Assembly (NCBI GenBank): GCA_014529385.2
Contig: CM043958.1
Coordinates: 118,849,018-118,913,017 of the forward strand
Source of the DNA: Adiantum capillus-veneris
Lineage: Eukaryota; Streptophyta; Polypodiopsida; Polypodiales; Pteridaceae
Reading direction: 5' to 3'
Length of the DNA stretch: 64,000 nt
The notes beneath the pieces were generated by a model. That model was not told the origin of the DNA and ran no database searches. It was given only the letters and a program-made list of their open reading frames with translations. This document shows, piece after piece, positions 33,295 to 44,530 of the stretch (position 1 is its first letter; each line of letters opens with the position of its first letter). Both the position numbers and the translations under genes were made by a program.

Positions 33295-33517
33295 TGATAG
33301 TGTGCCTTGGTTGACAACAGTGATGGCACTTCACCGACCTCCCACCTAATGCTCTCAATTTATGGTTAGAACGAGCAACACGAGATGGAGAATTTACCTC
33401 CTGAATACTGATGACACTGCAACCTAGCAGTAGTACTTCAATGAAGGCGGCGAGTGCCTCCTTCGTCTCCTCTTCTTCTGTCCTCCAGTTAGAAAATTCC
33501 TTCAGCCATTCGTCCAT
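33260..33517 (-). CDS. Element B leader ORF a with CCHC knuckle (85 aa)
   Basis: MDEWLKEFSNWRTEEEETKE opens an acidic N-terminal part, and CHHCCQPRHTISEC near the end is a C-x2-C-x4-H-x4-C zinc knuckle. It begins about 55 bases after the primer-binding site, upstream of gag. Having a nucleic-acid-binding knuckle before gag is unusual for a Ty3 element. Confidence 0.45.
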   Translation of the reverse strand: MDEWLKEFSNWRTEEEETKEALAAFIEVLLLGCSVISIQEVNSPSRVARSNHKLRALGGRSVKCHHCCQPRHTISECQQRRQRKG

Positions 33518-33573
33518 GATTGATAGTCGGCGTCACTTTCAGCATTGTAAAGTGAACGGTCTTAGAAAGCCTT

Positions 33574-33590
33574 CCTCCGTGGGGGCACCA
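33574..33590 (-). other. Primer-binding site of element B
   Basis: On the minus strand TGGTGCCCCCACGGAGG follows the LTR end GTCA after two bases. Confidence 0.65.
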
Positions 33591-33751
33591 AATGACAGGA
33601 GCAAAGCAAACCCCGAATCCCGACGGCCTCTGAAACGCCAAGAGCCAAATGGTGCGCCTTAAGCTTGTCACGATAAATCAAATAGGGGACACCACCTAGC
33701 TTTAAGTGGCTACGACGCTAACCACGATTATATGAACACCGCGAACCTACA

Positions 33752-33782
<31 letters not shown>

Positions 33783-34163
33783 TGACAGAGAGAGAGAGAG
33801 AGATTTGAAAATGATGAAAATCTTCGGGGGTGTGAGGGAGAATTATTTCTGCAGTATTTACAAATGGCACGCCGTGGTGGTAGAGAAGTAGGGAGAGGAG
33901 GTGGTGCAAACTACTTGGTGTGTTCTCTAAGACGGCTCAATGATTGTGAAGCTTGCTACCAAGAGCGTGTATACGTGTGTGCTTCGACCGTTGGAGTCGA
34001 GAGATGGACGTGGCTCCCTTTGCATGGTGCAATTCCCAAGGCAAACCCAACACACAAGCCTCCTCCCCGTGATGGCGATAGTGTCAACTCTTCCCACTAC
34101 ACTCTACCAAGTGCTGACTTCTCATGGATTGCCCCCCCCCCCTGATAGTGACCTCTCAGTGCC

Positions 34164-34171
34164 AATTTATA
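34164..34171 (-). promoter_or_regulatory. TATA box of the element B LTR
   Basis: TATAAATT on the minus strand within CACCTATAAATTGGCAC. Confidence 0.5.
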
Positions 34172-34667
34172 GGTGTTGGCTGCTTGGATTATGGTAATCC
34201 CGGTGTGATTAGGGTAAGCTTAATCGAGGAGACAAAGCAAGTGGTGGGCCCGGTGTGGTTGACCCTTGCTTTGTTTTGGGAGGTTATTAAAAGATGAGAA
34301 TCTCTAGGTGGGCCTTTGTGACCATCACCTAGAGAGAGGATATTTACAAAAAATGGGAATTTTACAATGGCTGGGGTGAAAACTGAAGAAATGATGAAAA
34401 TAACCTATAAATTACTGAAATTGGTGTTGTGGTTACGTGTTGCCGGTGAATGGTGTGTTGCCGGTGTGTCGGTCTCGATCGTACTTCTTTTCGGGGTCGG
34501 CCGGGGCATGCCTTCGGCGCCTTTCCTCTTTTTGTTGTTGGCAGCACGTGCTTTAGGTCCTTCTTCTTTTTCGTGGTCGTCGTAGTCATGGGGTCCTTTG
34601 TTTTCTTTGTATTTGTAGTGCGTATACACGTGTGTGTGTGTGTGTGTACGTATGTGCATGTGGGCGG

Positions 34668-34672
<5 letters not shown>

Positions 34673-34700
<28 letters not shown>
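34673..34700. repeat. TA microsatellite
   Basis: An uninterrupted run of TA dinucleotides in the U3 of the element B LTR. Confidence 0.95.
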
Positions 34701-34705
<5 letters not shown>

Positions 34706-34871
34706 GGGTGTGTGTGTGTGTGTGTGAGTGCGTGTGTGTGTATTTGTATGTGTGCGCAAGGGTGCGGTGGGAACGGGGGGCTTATGTACATAATGTATAT
34801 ATTATATATATGTTTTCTTTTTTGTATTTGGCGGCCAGCAGCAGCTACGCGTGCTTGGGGGTGGGGGGGAT

Positions 34872-34873
<2 letters not shown>

Positions 34874-34948
<75 letters not shown>
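34874..34948. repeat. GT microsatellite, about 75 bp
   Basis: A nearly perfect GT run. Neighbouring GT-rich and GA-rich stretches extend from about 34620 to 35110. Long Val-Cys or Thr-His reading frames across it are artefacts of the repeat. Confidence 0.97.
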
Positions 34949-34952
<4 letters not shown>

Positions 34953-35329
34953 AGAGAGGGAGAAGACATGTTGCGCATGTATAGGCCAAGAGGGAGAGAG
35001 AGAGAGATGGTGGGTGGGTTGCTACCGAAACAGAGCACGAGAGAGGGAGAGGGGATTGGGGGTGTGTGTGTGTGAGTGTGAGGATGAGGGTATGAGTGTG
35101 TGGTGTGGAGGGAGAGTGGGCTCCGGCTCCGTGCGCTGCGCCTTCGGGCCGAGAAGAACAAGAGAGAGGGATTGCGGGCATGAGGTGGCACTAGAGGGAG
35201 AGTGGGATCCATAGGGCGAGTGCCCACCGTGTGGGGGGGTGGGGGGGGGAGAAAGAGGGTGGGGATAACAGGCCAAGGGGAGGGTGAGTGAGGCCGAGGG
35301 GAAGGTGAGATGAGGCGATCAGGTGGGGA

Positions 35330-35665
35330 CGGGGGGGGGGGAATATTAGCGGGCCAAGGGGGGGGGGGGGGGGGGGGGGGGGAGGGGAGAGAGGGGGGGG
35401 GATAGAGTGTGAGAGAGGGAGAGGGTGAGGATAAGAATGCGGGAGAGCGGGAGTTCACATGCGGCTCGACATAGAGGGAGCACGAGAGGAAAAACGAGAG
35501 AGGGGTCGGGGTGAGTGCTCGAGGCTTGCGCCTGGCCGAGGGTGGCCAGTGGGGGGGGGGGGGAGGAGAGAGGATTTTAGAGAGAGGTATGTAGGGAAAA
35601 TGAGAGAGAGGGGGGGGGGGGGAGAGAGAGGATTTTAGAGAGAGGTATGTAGGGAAAATGAGAGA

Positions 35666-35696
<31 letters not shown>

Positions 35697-35700
35697 TTTC
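35330..35700. repeat. Poly-G tracts and a tandem duplication
   Basis: Runs of 25 G (35358-35382) and 28 G (35666-35693) occur. A roughly 60-bp unit containing GAGGATTTTAGAGAGAGGTA is present twice at about 35570 and 35630, each copy ending in a G-run. Confidence 0.85.
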
Positions 35701-35976
35701 ATCCGATGCCCGCTTGGGGGGGAATAAACTACGGGGGAAAGAGTGAAGGGGTATCTGAAATCGAGGGCGGGCGGCCAGGCTGGGGTATAGACAAGCGTGG
35801 GGTCTGAGGTGATAAGGCCGGTCAATCAATGGGGGGGGTGCCATGCCCGTAGAGGTGTCGTGGGGTTTACCAGGCGGTGCTGAGCCTTCCAACAGTGTCG
35901 CCAAGGCTCCAACAGAGGAAAAATGAGTTTTTTTTTTCTTTTTTTTCTTTGATTTTCAAAAATCGGCCATCAATGT

Positions 35977-36285
35977 AGACAAAGCATCACTATCGTATGA
36001 GGTAGTTTCTGTCAAATCCGTATCTTGCATCTCCAATAGGGGCTGTGTACGGCTCTCGTGTGTCTTCATGTTGTAGACAATGGTCCTTCCTTTCTATTGG
36101 TCGGGGATGATGATCAAGCTCATGCCCCAATCCTGCTTAGCACCAAGGGTTATAAGCAATGGCCTCCCTAAAATGATCAGATAAGCATTCTCACCTGCTT
36201 GCATCACATAACAACCAACCAAGCACTTAATCCCCAAGACTTTTATCTTCACATCTTTAGCTATAGACATCTTGTGCACACTCAC
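35977..36285 (-). pseudogene. pro: Element A protease remnant
   Basis: The minus strand reads VKIKVLGIKCLVGCYVMQAG, then NAYLIILGRPLLITLGAKQD, the second half of a retropepsin with its ILGRP strand. A TAG lies at about 36094, followed by KGRTIVYNMKTHE and TETTSYDSDALST, where element B interrupts the frame. Reading continues in frame at 25164. The active-site loop upstream is not preserved. Confidence 0.75.
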
Positions 36286-37882
36286 ACACCTAGAAACCTT
36301 AACACAACACTAGTTATTCCCCTAATTTTCTCACATCACTCACCACCACTCAAAACCTCAATGAAAAATACTACCCACAAGCTCAGTTCAAACTCCAAAC
36401 ACCTCGCTCTACAAGCCCTTGCCCGCCCACAGCAGACACTACTACAAGGTGAGTTGAGTTGATCAACACTTGAAATTACACTTTATGGTGAAAAAAATAT
36501 ACAAGAAAACCCATCAATAACTCAAAAAACCTAGCCACAAAAGGCATCTCTAAAACCATTGCCAAGGCTTCACCAAACTCCACTCTGTTGGACTCTTTGG
36601 AGTAGCCTCAACCCTAATGGCACCAATATACGGTCACGTAGTCTTGCAAAAATCCGCACCTTCTTCCCTCAATTCCTCGTGCACACACACATCCATGGAG
36701 GCCTTAGAACTTCCATAGACTCTCCCAAGTGTAAAATGAAGAGAAAAATCTCTCATTCACTCTTCCACACACTCAAAAACAGGACACGAACGCGACAGGG
36801 CTACACTAGATCACATGTAGGAACCCTGCTTCCTCCCACACACCAAGAGGTGAAAGTGCTGATATTGCACTTAAGAATATATCCCTCAGCCTCAACACTC
36901 ATGGCACCATGAGTGATGTGTCAATTTTTCCCCTTTTCACACCACTTTTTTACTTTTCTCGGTCCAATTTTGATCCGTGGTGGGCATTTTTCGCGGGAAA
37001 AATACCAAACGACCTCCAAAATTCACCAAATTTTGTAGGCTTGGTCCTTGATACCCAAATATCATTACCACATTCTTAAATACCATTTTTGACCACTTCT
37101 AGGGCGGTGCATGAATCACTGTAGATCAGGCACTGCTGCAAATAGACAGTTACCACATGTGCCAAACTTCCCGGGCGGAATGAGAGTGCCCACACTTGTT
37201 GCTTGCACTATTTATATTATAAAAATATTAAACACACCCAGAGCCAAAATAAGCTACCTAGAACCATATCCAACGCCCCAATACCCTATCTAGACATGTA
37301 CGTGTGCTAGGCTATCGACACGCAAACCTCACAATTCACAATGTGTACACGCTGCATCTTTTTTTTAAACTTGAAACCAATTTGCAAATCTCCCAAATGC
37401 ATGTATCTCTTTATACAAATGTTCGTGCATATACACGCGACTTTGTACATGCCAAAAGCGGTCTATCAACGGGACGGAGTGGGCCGATGGAGGTGGATAG
37501 ACGAATAGGTACTTGAAGCACAGAGCAGACAACGCCACCTTTGACTGCACCGTGATAGGTCCGGTCAAGGCCAATAGCACCAATATAGTCAAAAGATGAT
37601 GCACCGCTATGATAATGGGGTGGCGGGCAATGGGTGAGCCGACGTAATGGGTGTGTCAGCGAGGATTTATGGGTGTGTGAAGGACGGAGCTAACGATGTC
37701 ACCACCGTCGACTCCACTGTGATAGGGCCGATAGCGCCAGCAAGGCAAACGGGCCTGCACTGATATGATAATGGGGTGGCATGAGTGGACAGGTGAACCG
37801 ACACACTGGGTGTGTTGGCGAGGGTCAAGCGGTGGGTGGCATCGGTATCATTGACGGGGCAACCTATGTTATAGCTAGAAGT
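36286..37882. other. Gene-free region with a local duplication
   Basis: No supported reading frame. A degenerate duplication of about 156 bp period is visible at about 37520-37840 (GATAATGGGGTGGC at 37611 and 37767, each followed by a GGTGTGT-type stretch). The rest is AT-rich, low-copy-looking sequence, perhaps the 5' part of element A. Confidence 0.5.
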
Positions 37883-38798
37883 ATGGCCGCGAGACTTTGT
37901 AGGGGTGGAAAAATGGAGCTCAAACCCACCTGTGCAAAGTCACATGGCCATCCAATATGGTTTGAGTGGTCCCAAATCATACTATACACTAAAATAGGTC
38001 TTACGAGCCATACGACCCATTTTATTGCATGGTATGGGCCTTGATCACCCATAGTAGTTTGGATGGTTATGCAAATTTGCATGGGTGGGGAATCAGTGCT
38101 CACCCGTGAAAATTTTTGTGGCCATCCAATATCGTTTGGGAGGTCTCGATACATAATATACGTTAAAATTAGTCATATGAGCCATACGAATCATTTTAAC
38201 ACATAGTATGGGCCTTGATCGCCAAAACCATCTTGTGAAACTTTATAGGGATGGGGGAATGGTTCTCATCCCCACCTATGAAAATTTTCACATCCATCCA
38301 ATATGATTTGGTTGTTCCCGACTCATACTATGTCCTAAAATGGGTTGTATGAGCTATATATCCCATTTTACCTCATAGTTTGGGCCAAAGTTTCAGAGCC
38401 ATCCAATATGGTTTGGGCAGTCCCGACCCATACTATGCACTAAAATGGGCCCTTTGTCTCATATTGTCCATTTTAGTGCATAAAATGGGCCTTAACCGCC
38501 CATACCATATCAAATGGTTGTGAAACTTTTCATGGGTGGATAAATGGTGCTCACCCCCACCCATACAAAGTCTTTTATTCATCTGATATGATTTTTGTGG
38601 TCCCAAACCATATTATGCACTAAAACGGGTCGTATGAGCCACGTGGTCCATTTTAGCGAATACTATGGAGCTTGACAGCCCAAACCAAATGACTATTCAA
38701 CTTTGTACAGGTGAAAAAATGGTGCTCACCCCTACTTGTGAAAAGTCTCATCGCCATCAAATATGGTTTGGGCGATCCTGATCCATACTATGCATTAT

Positions 38799-38985
38799 AA
38801 ACCCTCAACCCTGAACCATAATCCTTAAACCATAAACCGAAAACCTTATACCTTGAACTTTGACCCTAAACCCTTAGTCATCTAACAAGGTTTGGGCGGT
38901 CCCCACCCATATTATGTGCTAAATGGGCCGTATGGCTACCCTAAATCATGAGTTCTAAACCCTAACCCTTAAATCCTAAATCTGG
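38799..38985. repeat. Interstitial telomere-like CCCTAAA tracts (left copy)
   Basis: Degenerate runs such as AAACCCTCAACCCTGAACC and CTAAACCCTAACCCTTAAA lie inside the satellite. The plant telomere unit is CCCTAAA on this strand. The same tracts recur in the duplicate block. Confidence 0.7.
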
Positions 38986-39282
38986 ATGGCTATGAAACTT
39001 TACACAAGGGAGAAATGGTACTCACCACCCCACCCATGCAAAGTTTCACAGCCATCCGATATGGTTTGGGCGATTTTGACCCATACTATGCGCTAAAATG
39101 GATTGTATGGCTTTACGACCCATTTTAGCGCTTAGTATGGGCCTTGACCACTCATATCATATCCGATGAATGTGCAACTTTGCATGGGTGGGAAAATGGT
39201 TCTCACCCCCATTCATGCAATGTTTCACAGCCATTCGATATGGTTTGGGTAGTCCCGACCCGTACTATGCTCTAAAATGGGT

Positions 39283-39547
39283 CCTCGAGGGGGGGGGGGG
39301 GGGGGGGGGGGGTCACTATGTATTAAATTTTTTATATTGTGTGCATTCAAGCACTATTTATAAAAATCCTTATCTGTGAATTTTTCACAAATAAAAAAGA
39401 TCATTTTTCGAGTCAATCTGTAAATTTATTTCCGATTCCATTTTACGACCACCTTCTATATATGAAAATGTGAGAAAAAATTAATAATCTATTATGATGC
39501 ACTCACGTGATAGTCTCATGATTATAAAGCGTCCCCCCCCCCCCGAG
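39283..39547. mobile_element. Small poly-G/poly-C-bounded insertion (left copy)
   Basis: About 220 bp of AT-rich sequence lie between 24 G (39289-39312) and 12 C (39533-39544), interrupting a satellite monomer. Ends CTCGAGGGGG and CCCCCGAG form a short inverted repeat. No coding potential. It resembles a MITE but the family is unknown. Confidence 0.5.
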
Positions 39548-40120
39548 AATGAATCGTATGGCTTATAGGTCCCATTTTAGTCCATACTATGGGCCTTAGC
39601 CATCCATACCAATTTGGATGAGTGTGTAACTTTTCACGGGTGGAAGAATGGTGCTCATCCCCACCCATGAAAATTCTCATGGCTATCCTATATGGTTTGG
39701 ATAGTCTTCATCCATACTATGTGCAAAAATGGGCCATATGGCTCATACAGCCCATTTTAGCGCATAGTATGAGACTTGACTACCCATGCTAGTTTGGATG
39801 TATGTGCAACTTTGCATGAGGGAGATAATGGTCCTCACCCCCACCCGTGCAATGTCTCACATCCATCTTGGGTGTTCAAGGCCCATAATATGCGCTAAAA
39901 TCCATTGGAAGAGCGTACGATCCATTTTAGCGCATAGTATGGGTCACGACCACCCAAACCATATTGGATGGCTGTAAGACTTTGCATCGGTGAGGTTGAG
40001 AATAAATCTCTTACCCCTAAAAAGTTGAAAATCCATTTGATATGGTATGGGTAGTCAAGGCCCCTACTATGTGTTAAAATGGGACATATGGCTCATACAA
40101 CACATTTTAGTGCTTTATAT

Positions 40121-41459
40121 CAGTAGGTTGGTAACCTAACAAGACATAAAAGTGTCCTTTCAGGGTTTTGAAAAAAACCTCCAAAACCATAGTAGATCCA
40201 CTCATTTTGTAAAATCCTTTCATGAGGTAATAGTTCAAGGCCTACTACACATGGAAAAAATAAGAAACTTGTAAAATTTCTCATCTTTTGGTCACACCAA
40301 GCCTCCAAAGTTGATGGACCAGTATATTTCCATCAAAACAATCATTTCTTACATTTTGTTGCATAAGAATAAGATTAGGGATTTTTGTAGGACTTGAAAT
40401 AAATTCCCTAGTTAACTTCAATGGGTTAGTGATCAAAACATATGATTGCTTCTCACTCACTATTTTTTGTTTTGCCAGAAGAAATAGGTACAAAAAAGTT
40501 GAATTTTTACCATTTTCCAAACCTATCATCAAACTTTCTATAGCCACGCTCAATACAAATAATATATGCATGTTTTATTAGTTCCCTATTGTCCTTCAGG
40601 TTCATAAGGAGCCATGGAGCATGTCAAAAGAATAATACATCTCTTGCCAAGGGGAATCTTGGGGACAAAGATGAAGTACTAAATACAGTAAACATGAAAA
40701 AACTGGGTTCAACATTATGAGTTGTAGAATCCCATAGAAACTATTCAATATCTAGCCAAATTTGATCCTTATGACTAGATATGGTTACTACCTACAAAAT
40801 GCATGTAGTTGTCACAAGAAACTAACAATATTGAAAAAGCTATACTTGATATACTAGAATGTTTCGTTTTCTTCTATAATTGAAAAAATCAACCGTCGTT
40901 GTGTACTATGCAAAACAGGGTATTAGGTGCCCCAAAACTCAAGGAATATTAGCTTTATGTTACAATATGTGACATAGAAAATCAAAACTGCATTTGGATA
41001 TCGTGAAAGCCACCAAAAAAATCATAGAAGAGCTAAAATTGGCTAAAAAACAGGATTTGATAATTTTTGTAATTTGGTCATAACCTACAACTTTAACATT
41101 TATTTCTCCCTAGAAGCATCAAGACATGTTGAGGACTACTAAAGATAGCTCTCTAGCATTATAGACCTCACAAACATGAATTCTAGAGTGGTATAGTTGC
41201 AAAAAGTTGAAAAAAGCCAAAAACAGGACCCGTTTTTTCACACAGTTTAGGTTGTGAAATGTTGTGCAAGGACAAGGTTAAAGATGGAATTGATATTCCA
41301 CAAAAATGTCAGGTTTTTTTCAGCTCATGGGACAACTTTCTAGACAGATAGCACCTCAAAATCCATTTTGAAACTCTTGACATAACTCAAGGAAATTGGT
41401 CATTTGACAGGACATAAAAGTGTCCCAGGACATAAAAGTGTCCCATTACCAACCTAGTG
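40121..41459. mobile_element. CMC/CACTA-like non-autonomous DNA element, 1339 bp
   Basis: Ends are CAGTAGGTTGGTAA and TTACCAACCTAGTG, a 14-bp terminal inverted repeat with one mismatch. Flanks are ATAT on both sides (40117-40120 and 41460-41463). The duplicated locus at 51274-51286 keeps the empty site (GCTTTATATGGGT), so the boundaries are direct. GACATAAAAGTGTCC motifs sit just inside both ends, once left and twice right. The interior is AT-rich; minus-strand frames at about 40281-40571 are open but unrecognised. CACTA elements usually make 3-bp duplications, so the 4-bp one points to a wider CMC-type or unclassified family. Confidence 0.75.
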
Positions 41460-41467
41460 ATATGGGT

Positions 41468-41683
41468 ACTTTAATAAATATGCCAAGCGTGCGTAGCACT
41501 TGAATTTTTACACAAGGTAAAGAGGTTAAGGATGGGGCTATGTTAGAGGTTGAGAGGGAAACCAAACGCGTTTCGCTCCGTGAGGAGCTCATCAGTGGTA
41601 GGAGGTGGTAGTAGGTTTTGAAAGGGAGTTCAAAAGAGGGAGGGGGAGTTTATATAGGAGGTGGTTTGGGGAATGACAAGGGA

Positions 41684-41717
<34 letters not shown>

Positions 41718-42098
41718 GTTTGTTTGGGAAATTGTGTCTACAGGTTTTTGTATTTAAGAATAATTGTAGAGAGGTTAAGGGGAAGGGGGTGAGCGTAGAG
41801 GCTAGTATTAAGGGAGAGGTCTCTCCCTTAAAAAAGGTAGCCTGGTTTTAAACCGATGTAGGGTACAAACTTTTAGGAGGTAAAACTTTTGTATTGTTAT
41901 TCTTAAAGGCAGCCTGGTTTGAGTGTATTGCAATTGGAGCTAGTGAGAGAATGTCTAGTGAGCTAAAGCAAGTGAGATAGGGGGAGACCGCTAATTTAAA
42001 GGCAGTGTGGTTTTTAACGGGTTCAAGTGTATTGCAACTAGAGCGAAGGACAGAGAGGGGGAAACTGCGAGCGTGGGGGCGGATGGGGGTTTGCGAGC

Positions 42099-42131
<33 letters not shown>

Positions 42132-42910
42132 GTGGGACAATATTATCTTAGCAAATGTTTGGGTAGAAGAAACTTGTAGTGGAGTGCAGTTAGGTGTTAA
42201 AGATTTCAACATCAAGAGAGGGTTAGGGGTTTTCTTACATCAACAAGTTATGTCAAAAAGCTTTTAAGGGAAAAGGATAGTAGGTGGTATGGGATTTTAC
42301 TTTACATCGTGAGATCAATGCAAAGAAGGGAGTACAAAGAACCGAGGTTTGTCGAGGTTTCTTGCCGGGGGAGGCTCAAAGAAAACTGTAAGGAAAAGAA
42401 GGAGATGGCCAAGTAGGGGTGGCCCAAGTATGAGAAGTATTGAGCGCATTCCTGCAAAACACAACAATTGGTGTTAGGGTAGGATAAAATATAAAGGGAA
42501 AGAGATGTCCTTCATTGCGGTACTAAGGCTTTAGTTAGGATAGAGCTTAAATTAGGGCCGTTAGTCCAACACAGGGTGGGCTTGTCGAGATGTGCAAGGG
42601 TAGGGGAAAGACTACATGCTAGCTGGAGAGGTTTTCCAATGGTTAGGGTAGGATTAAGTTTCCGAGTTTCTTGTGAAAAAGGAAGTTTAAAGATAATAGG
42701 GAGAACTTTTTTGGTTTTTGGAATTTTGCTTAAAAGATAAGGTCTCTCCTGATAAGAGATTGAGCAAAAGACTTTTATTAAAAATCCTCTAGGATAACCC
42801 CTACAAATGAGCCTTTGAAAGAAGAGGTTTCTTAGGGTTGAGAATCCCTTTGAGGTGCTCTCTCTAATGATATACCGTTTGAGTTCTGCTTTAATAAAAG
42901 CCAACTTCTG
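41468..42910 (-). repeat. Pseudo-LTR, 3' copy
   Basis: It matches 47791-49242 closely. It holds the RT C-terminus, the 3' non-coding region and the hammerhead motif. Differences include a run of 31 G at 41686-41716 that is only about 6 G in the partner and a shorter AG tract near 42100-42126. Confidence 0.93.
41561..41599 (-). ncRNA. Type I hammerhead ribozyme motif (copy 1)
   Basis: On the minus strand in order: stem I strand ACCA (41596-41599), core CTGATGA (41589-41595), stem II GCTCC (41584-41588), loop TCAC, stem II partner GGAGC (41575-41579), core GAAA (41571-41574), minimal stem III CGCG with a 2-base loop, then TT with cleavage predicted after the second T (41565), then stem I partner TGGT (41561-41564). 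All invariant core positions are present. The tiny palindromic stem III is typical of hammerheads described in Penelope-like elements, which are thought to work as dimers. Cleavage triplet is GUU, less favoured than GUC. Stem I is only 4 bp as far as I can see. Confidence 0.82.
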
Positions 42911-44530
42911 GTGGAGAGGATGCCAAGAGATCCAAGGTATGTATTGGCAAGAGTTTAATGGCTTTTGGTGGCAGTTAGAATCTAGAATGCCACATTGGCT
43001 GAATCGATGTCCTTTATGAAAATGGACATCCAGAATAGTGGCTTCGAAGGTGGAGATGACATGGGTGATCACTATATGCCTTTGTAGAGGGGCGGCATAG
43101 GAATCTAGTGTTTTGGATAGTGCGTTAAGCGTGCCTGTCCAGATTCCAAATGCATCATCTATGAATCTTTTATAATAAGCCAGGCTAATGTTGTTGATGA
43201 GGGGGGAGTGGTTTTCTAAGTGACAGAGAAATAGGCAGGCATAAACCACTGCAAGGTTTGACCCCATAGCCGTACCCTGTATTTGTTTCCACACTTTATC
43301 TTTAAAACAAAGATAATGATGTGAGAGGATTAGGGTGGCAAGTGAGATGATGAACTCAATTTTTGGATTATCAAAATGGTTTGCGAACTCCTAAGGGCTA
43401 GAAGACCTTGGGATATGGGGATGCTAGGGTAGAGAGAGGTTACGTCAAATGTGAAAAGGAGAGTGTGTGGAGGGAAGGATTTTTCTTGGAGATCTATGAT
43501 GAGGGATAGCGAGTCTCTGAGGTGCTGTTTTTGTGTAAGGAGGATAGGGTAAAGTTGGTAGTGTAGCCATTTGGAGGCATTTTCTAATATGTATCCTTTA
43601 TAAGAGCAAATAGGCTGGGCGACAAGAGAAGGTTTATGAATTTTAGGAAGGAACTGGATAGGGCAAGGTTTGAAAGGTTTGGAAATTGGTGCAAGAATAA
43701 AGGTTGATTATTCTAGAGTAAGGAGAGTGTATTTGATGGTGATGGAGTAGAGTAAGAAGGCGACGTAGTTGTGTGGTGGTATGGTGACGGGCTGATAAGT
43801 GGATTGGTCATTGAGTTGCCTAAGGGCCTCTTGGTCATACCACTCTCTAGAGAGGATGGTGAGGCCTAGGTTTTTATCGGCTGGTTTAATGATAATGGTG
43901 GAGTCCTTAGAAAGGGTTTTAAGTGCTTGTTTGACAAAGTTTGGAAATTTAGAGCGTGAAGCGTTATAGCTTGAAAGTGTACAGATTATATTTAGGTGGT
44001 TTTGAAGTGTGATGTTTTCTAATTGAGGGTTCACGGAGGGGGGCATCCAAGCGGGGTTAGGGGATTTGAAAAGGGAAGGTGGGTTGGAAGGTGAATTATG
44101 AAAGAACACCTTGAGCTGAAGGCTCCTAGCCAAGGCTTCGTGGGCTTGGAGGATGAGCTTGGGTGGGGGGTTGGAGGGTGGGGGGATGTATTTGAGCCCT
44201 AAGTTTAAGCATTTACTTTCGTTGAAAGAGAGGGGATGAGTGGTTAGGTTATGTACAAAATTAGAGGTAGGGTTAGTATCAAGTGAGTGTGAGGGAAGCT
44301 TACCATAGAGCAAGAGTTGGTAAGCATGCGGATTAGTGAGGGGAAGCCAAAATTTCCGCCTAATTCTTCTTGTTTTCTTCATATACTCATGGATACGGGC
44401 GGGGGGAATTTGTGCGGAAGATGGTAAGGAAGAGAGGGAGAAACCAATCCAAAGGTTTGGGAGGAGGGGGGGCTTGCTAAAAAGTAAGTGAATCCAAGAC
44501 AATGGATGCGAGGGCCCTAATCCCTCCTCC
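42512..44530 (-). pseudogene. Penelope-like reverse transcriptase
   Basis: The domain order follows Penelope-like RTs: LSFNESKCLNLGLKYIPPP, then IIIKPADKNLGLTILSREW, PIQFLPKIHKPS, palm motif A FTFDVTSLYPSIPISQG, KVWKQIQGTAMGSNLAV, and catalytic motif C YYKRFIDDAFGIWTG. The thumb ends NLSSILTKALVPQ. A stop lies at about 43708 and a frameshift at about 43385, so this copy is broken. Downstream reading shows no GIY-YIG endonuclease and no clear Cys-rich linker, so it looks like the endonuclease-deficient class, which in other organisms is associated with chromosome ends. Catalytic Asp residues are retained. Confidence 0.9.

Larger units (their letters stand above)
25165..35972 (-). mobile_element. 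Ty3/gypsy element B, split and partly deleted
   Basis: Its outer ends are TG at 25165 and CA at 35972, flanked by ATGT at 25161-25164 and 35973-35976. Joining the flanks restores an open pol frame of element A (reading DALSTSLKES), which is strong evidence for the boundaries. The 5' LTR is at 33593-35972. Of the 3' LTR only the first about 260 bp remain (25165-25424), where element C is inserted. Its gag is present and its pol is gone. A 4-bp duplication is slightly short for Ty3, so mutation of a fifth base is possible. Confidence 0.8.
33593..35972 (-). repeat. 5' LTR of element B, about 2.4 kb, microsatellite-rich
   Basis: On the minus strand it runs from TGATGGCCGA (35972) to CTCCTGTCA (33593). 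A TATA box (TATAAATT, 34164-34171) lies toward its 3' part, so the U3 is long and contains GT, TA and poly-G tracts. The last about 280 bp match the remnant 3' LTR at 25165-25424. Confidence 0.75.
37883..40120. repeat. Palindromic satellite, left block
   Basis: Degenerate monomers of about 180 bp. Each has dyad 1 centred between CCCATACTATGCGCTAAAATG and its complement (CATTTTAGCGCATAGTATGGG) and dyad 2 centred between AAACTTTGCATGGGTGGG and CCCACCCATGCAAAGTTT. Part of this block (38418-40120) is duplicated at 49243-51285. Confidence 0.9.

Noticed and set aside
34405-35458. Long open frames of Thr-His, Val-Cys or Pro-Ser repeats
   Set aside because: They only translate the GT, GA and poly-G tracts of the element B LTR and have no independent protein character.
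40281-40571. 96-codon minus-strand ORF in the CMC-like element as a transposase or captured gene
   Set aside because: No recognisable transposase motif and no flanking exons; kept only as an unrecognised open frame.
41468-42511. GIY-YIG endonuclease after the Penelope-like RT
   Set aside because: I read the minus-strand frames immediately downstream of the RT stop and found no GIY or YIG motif pair and no convincing Cys-rich linker.
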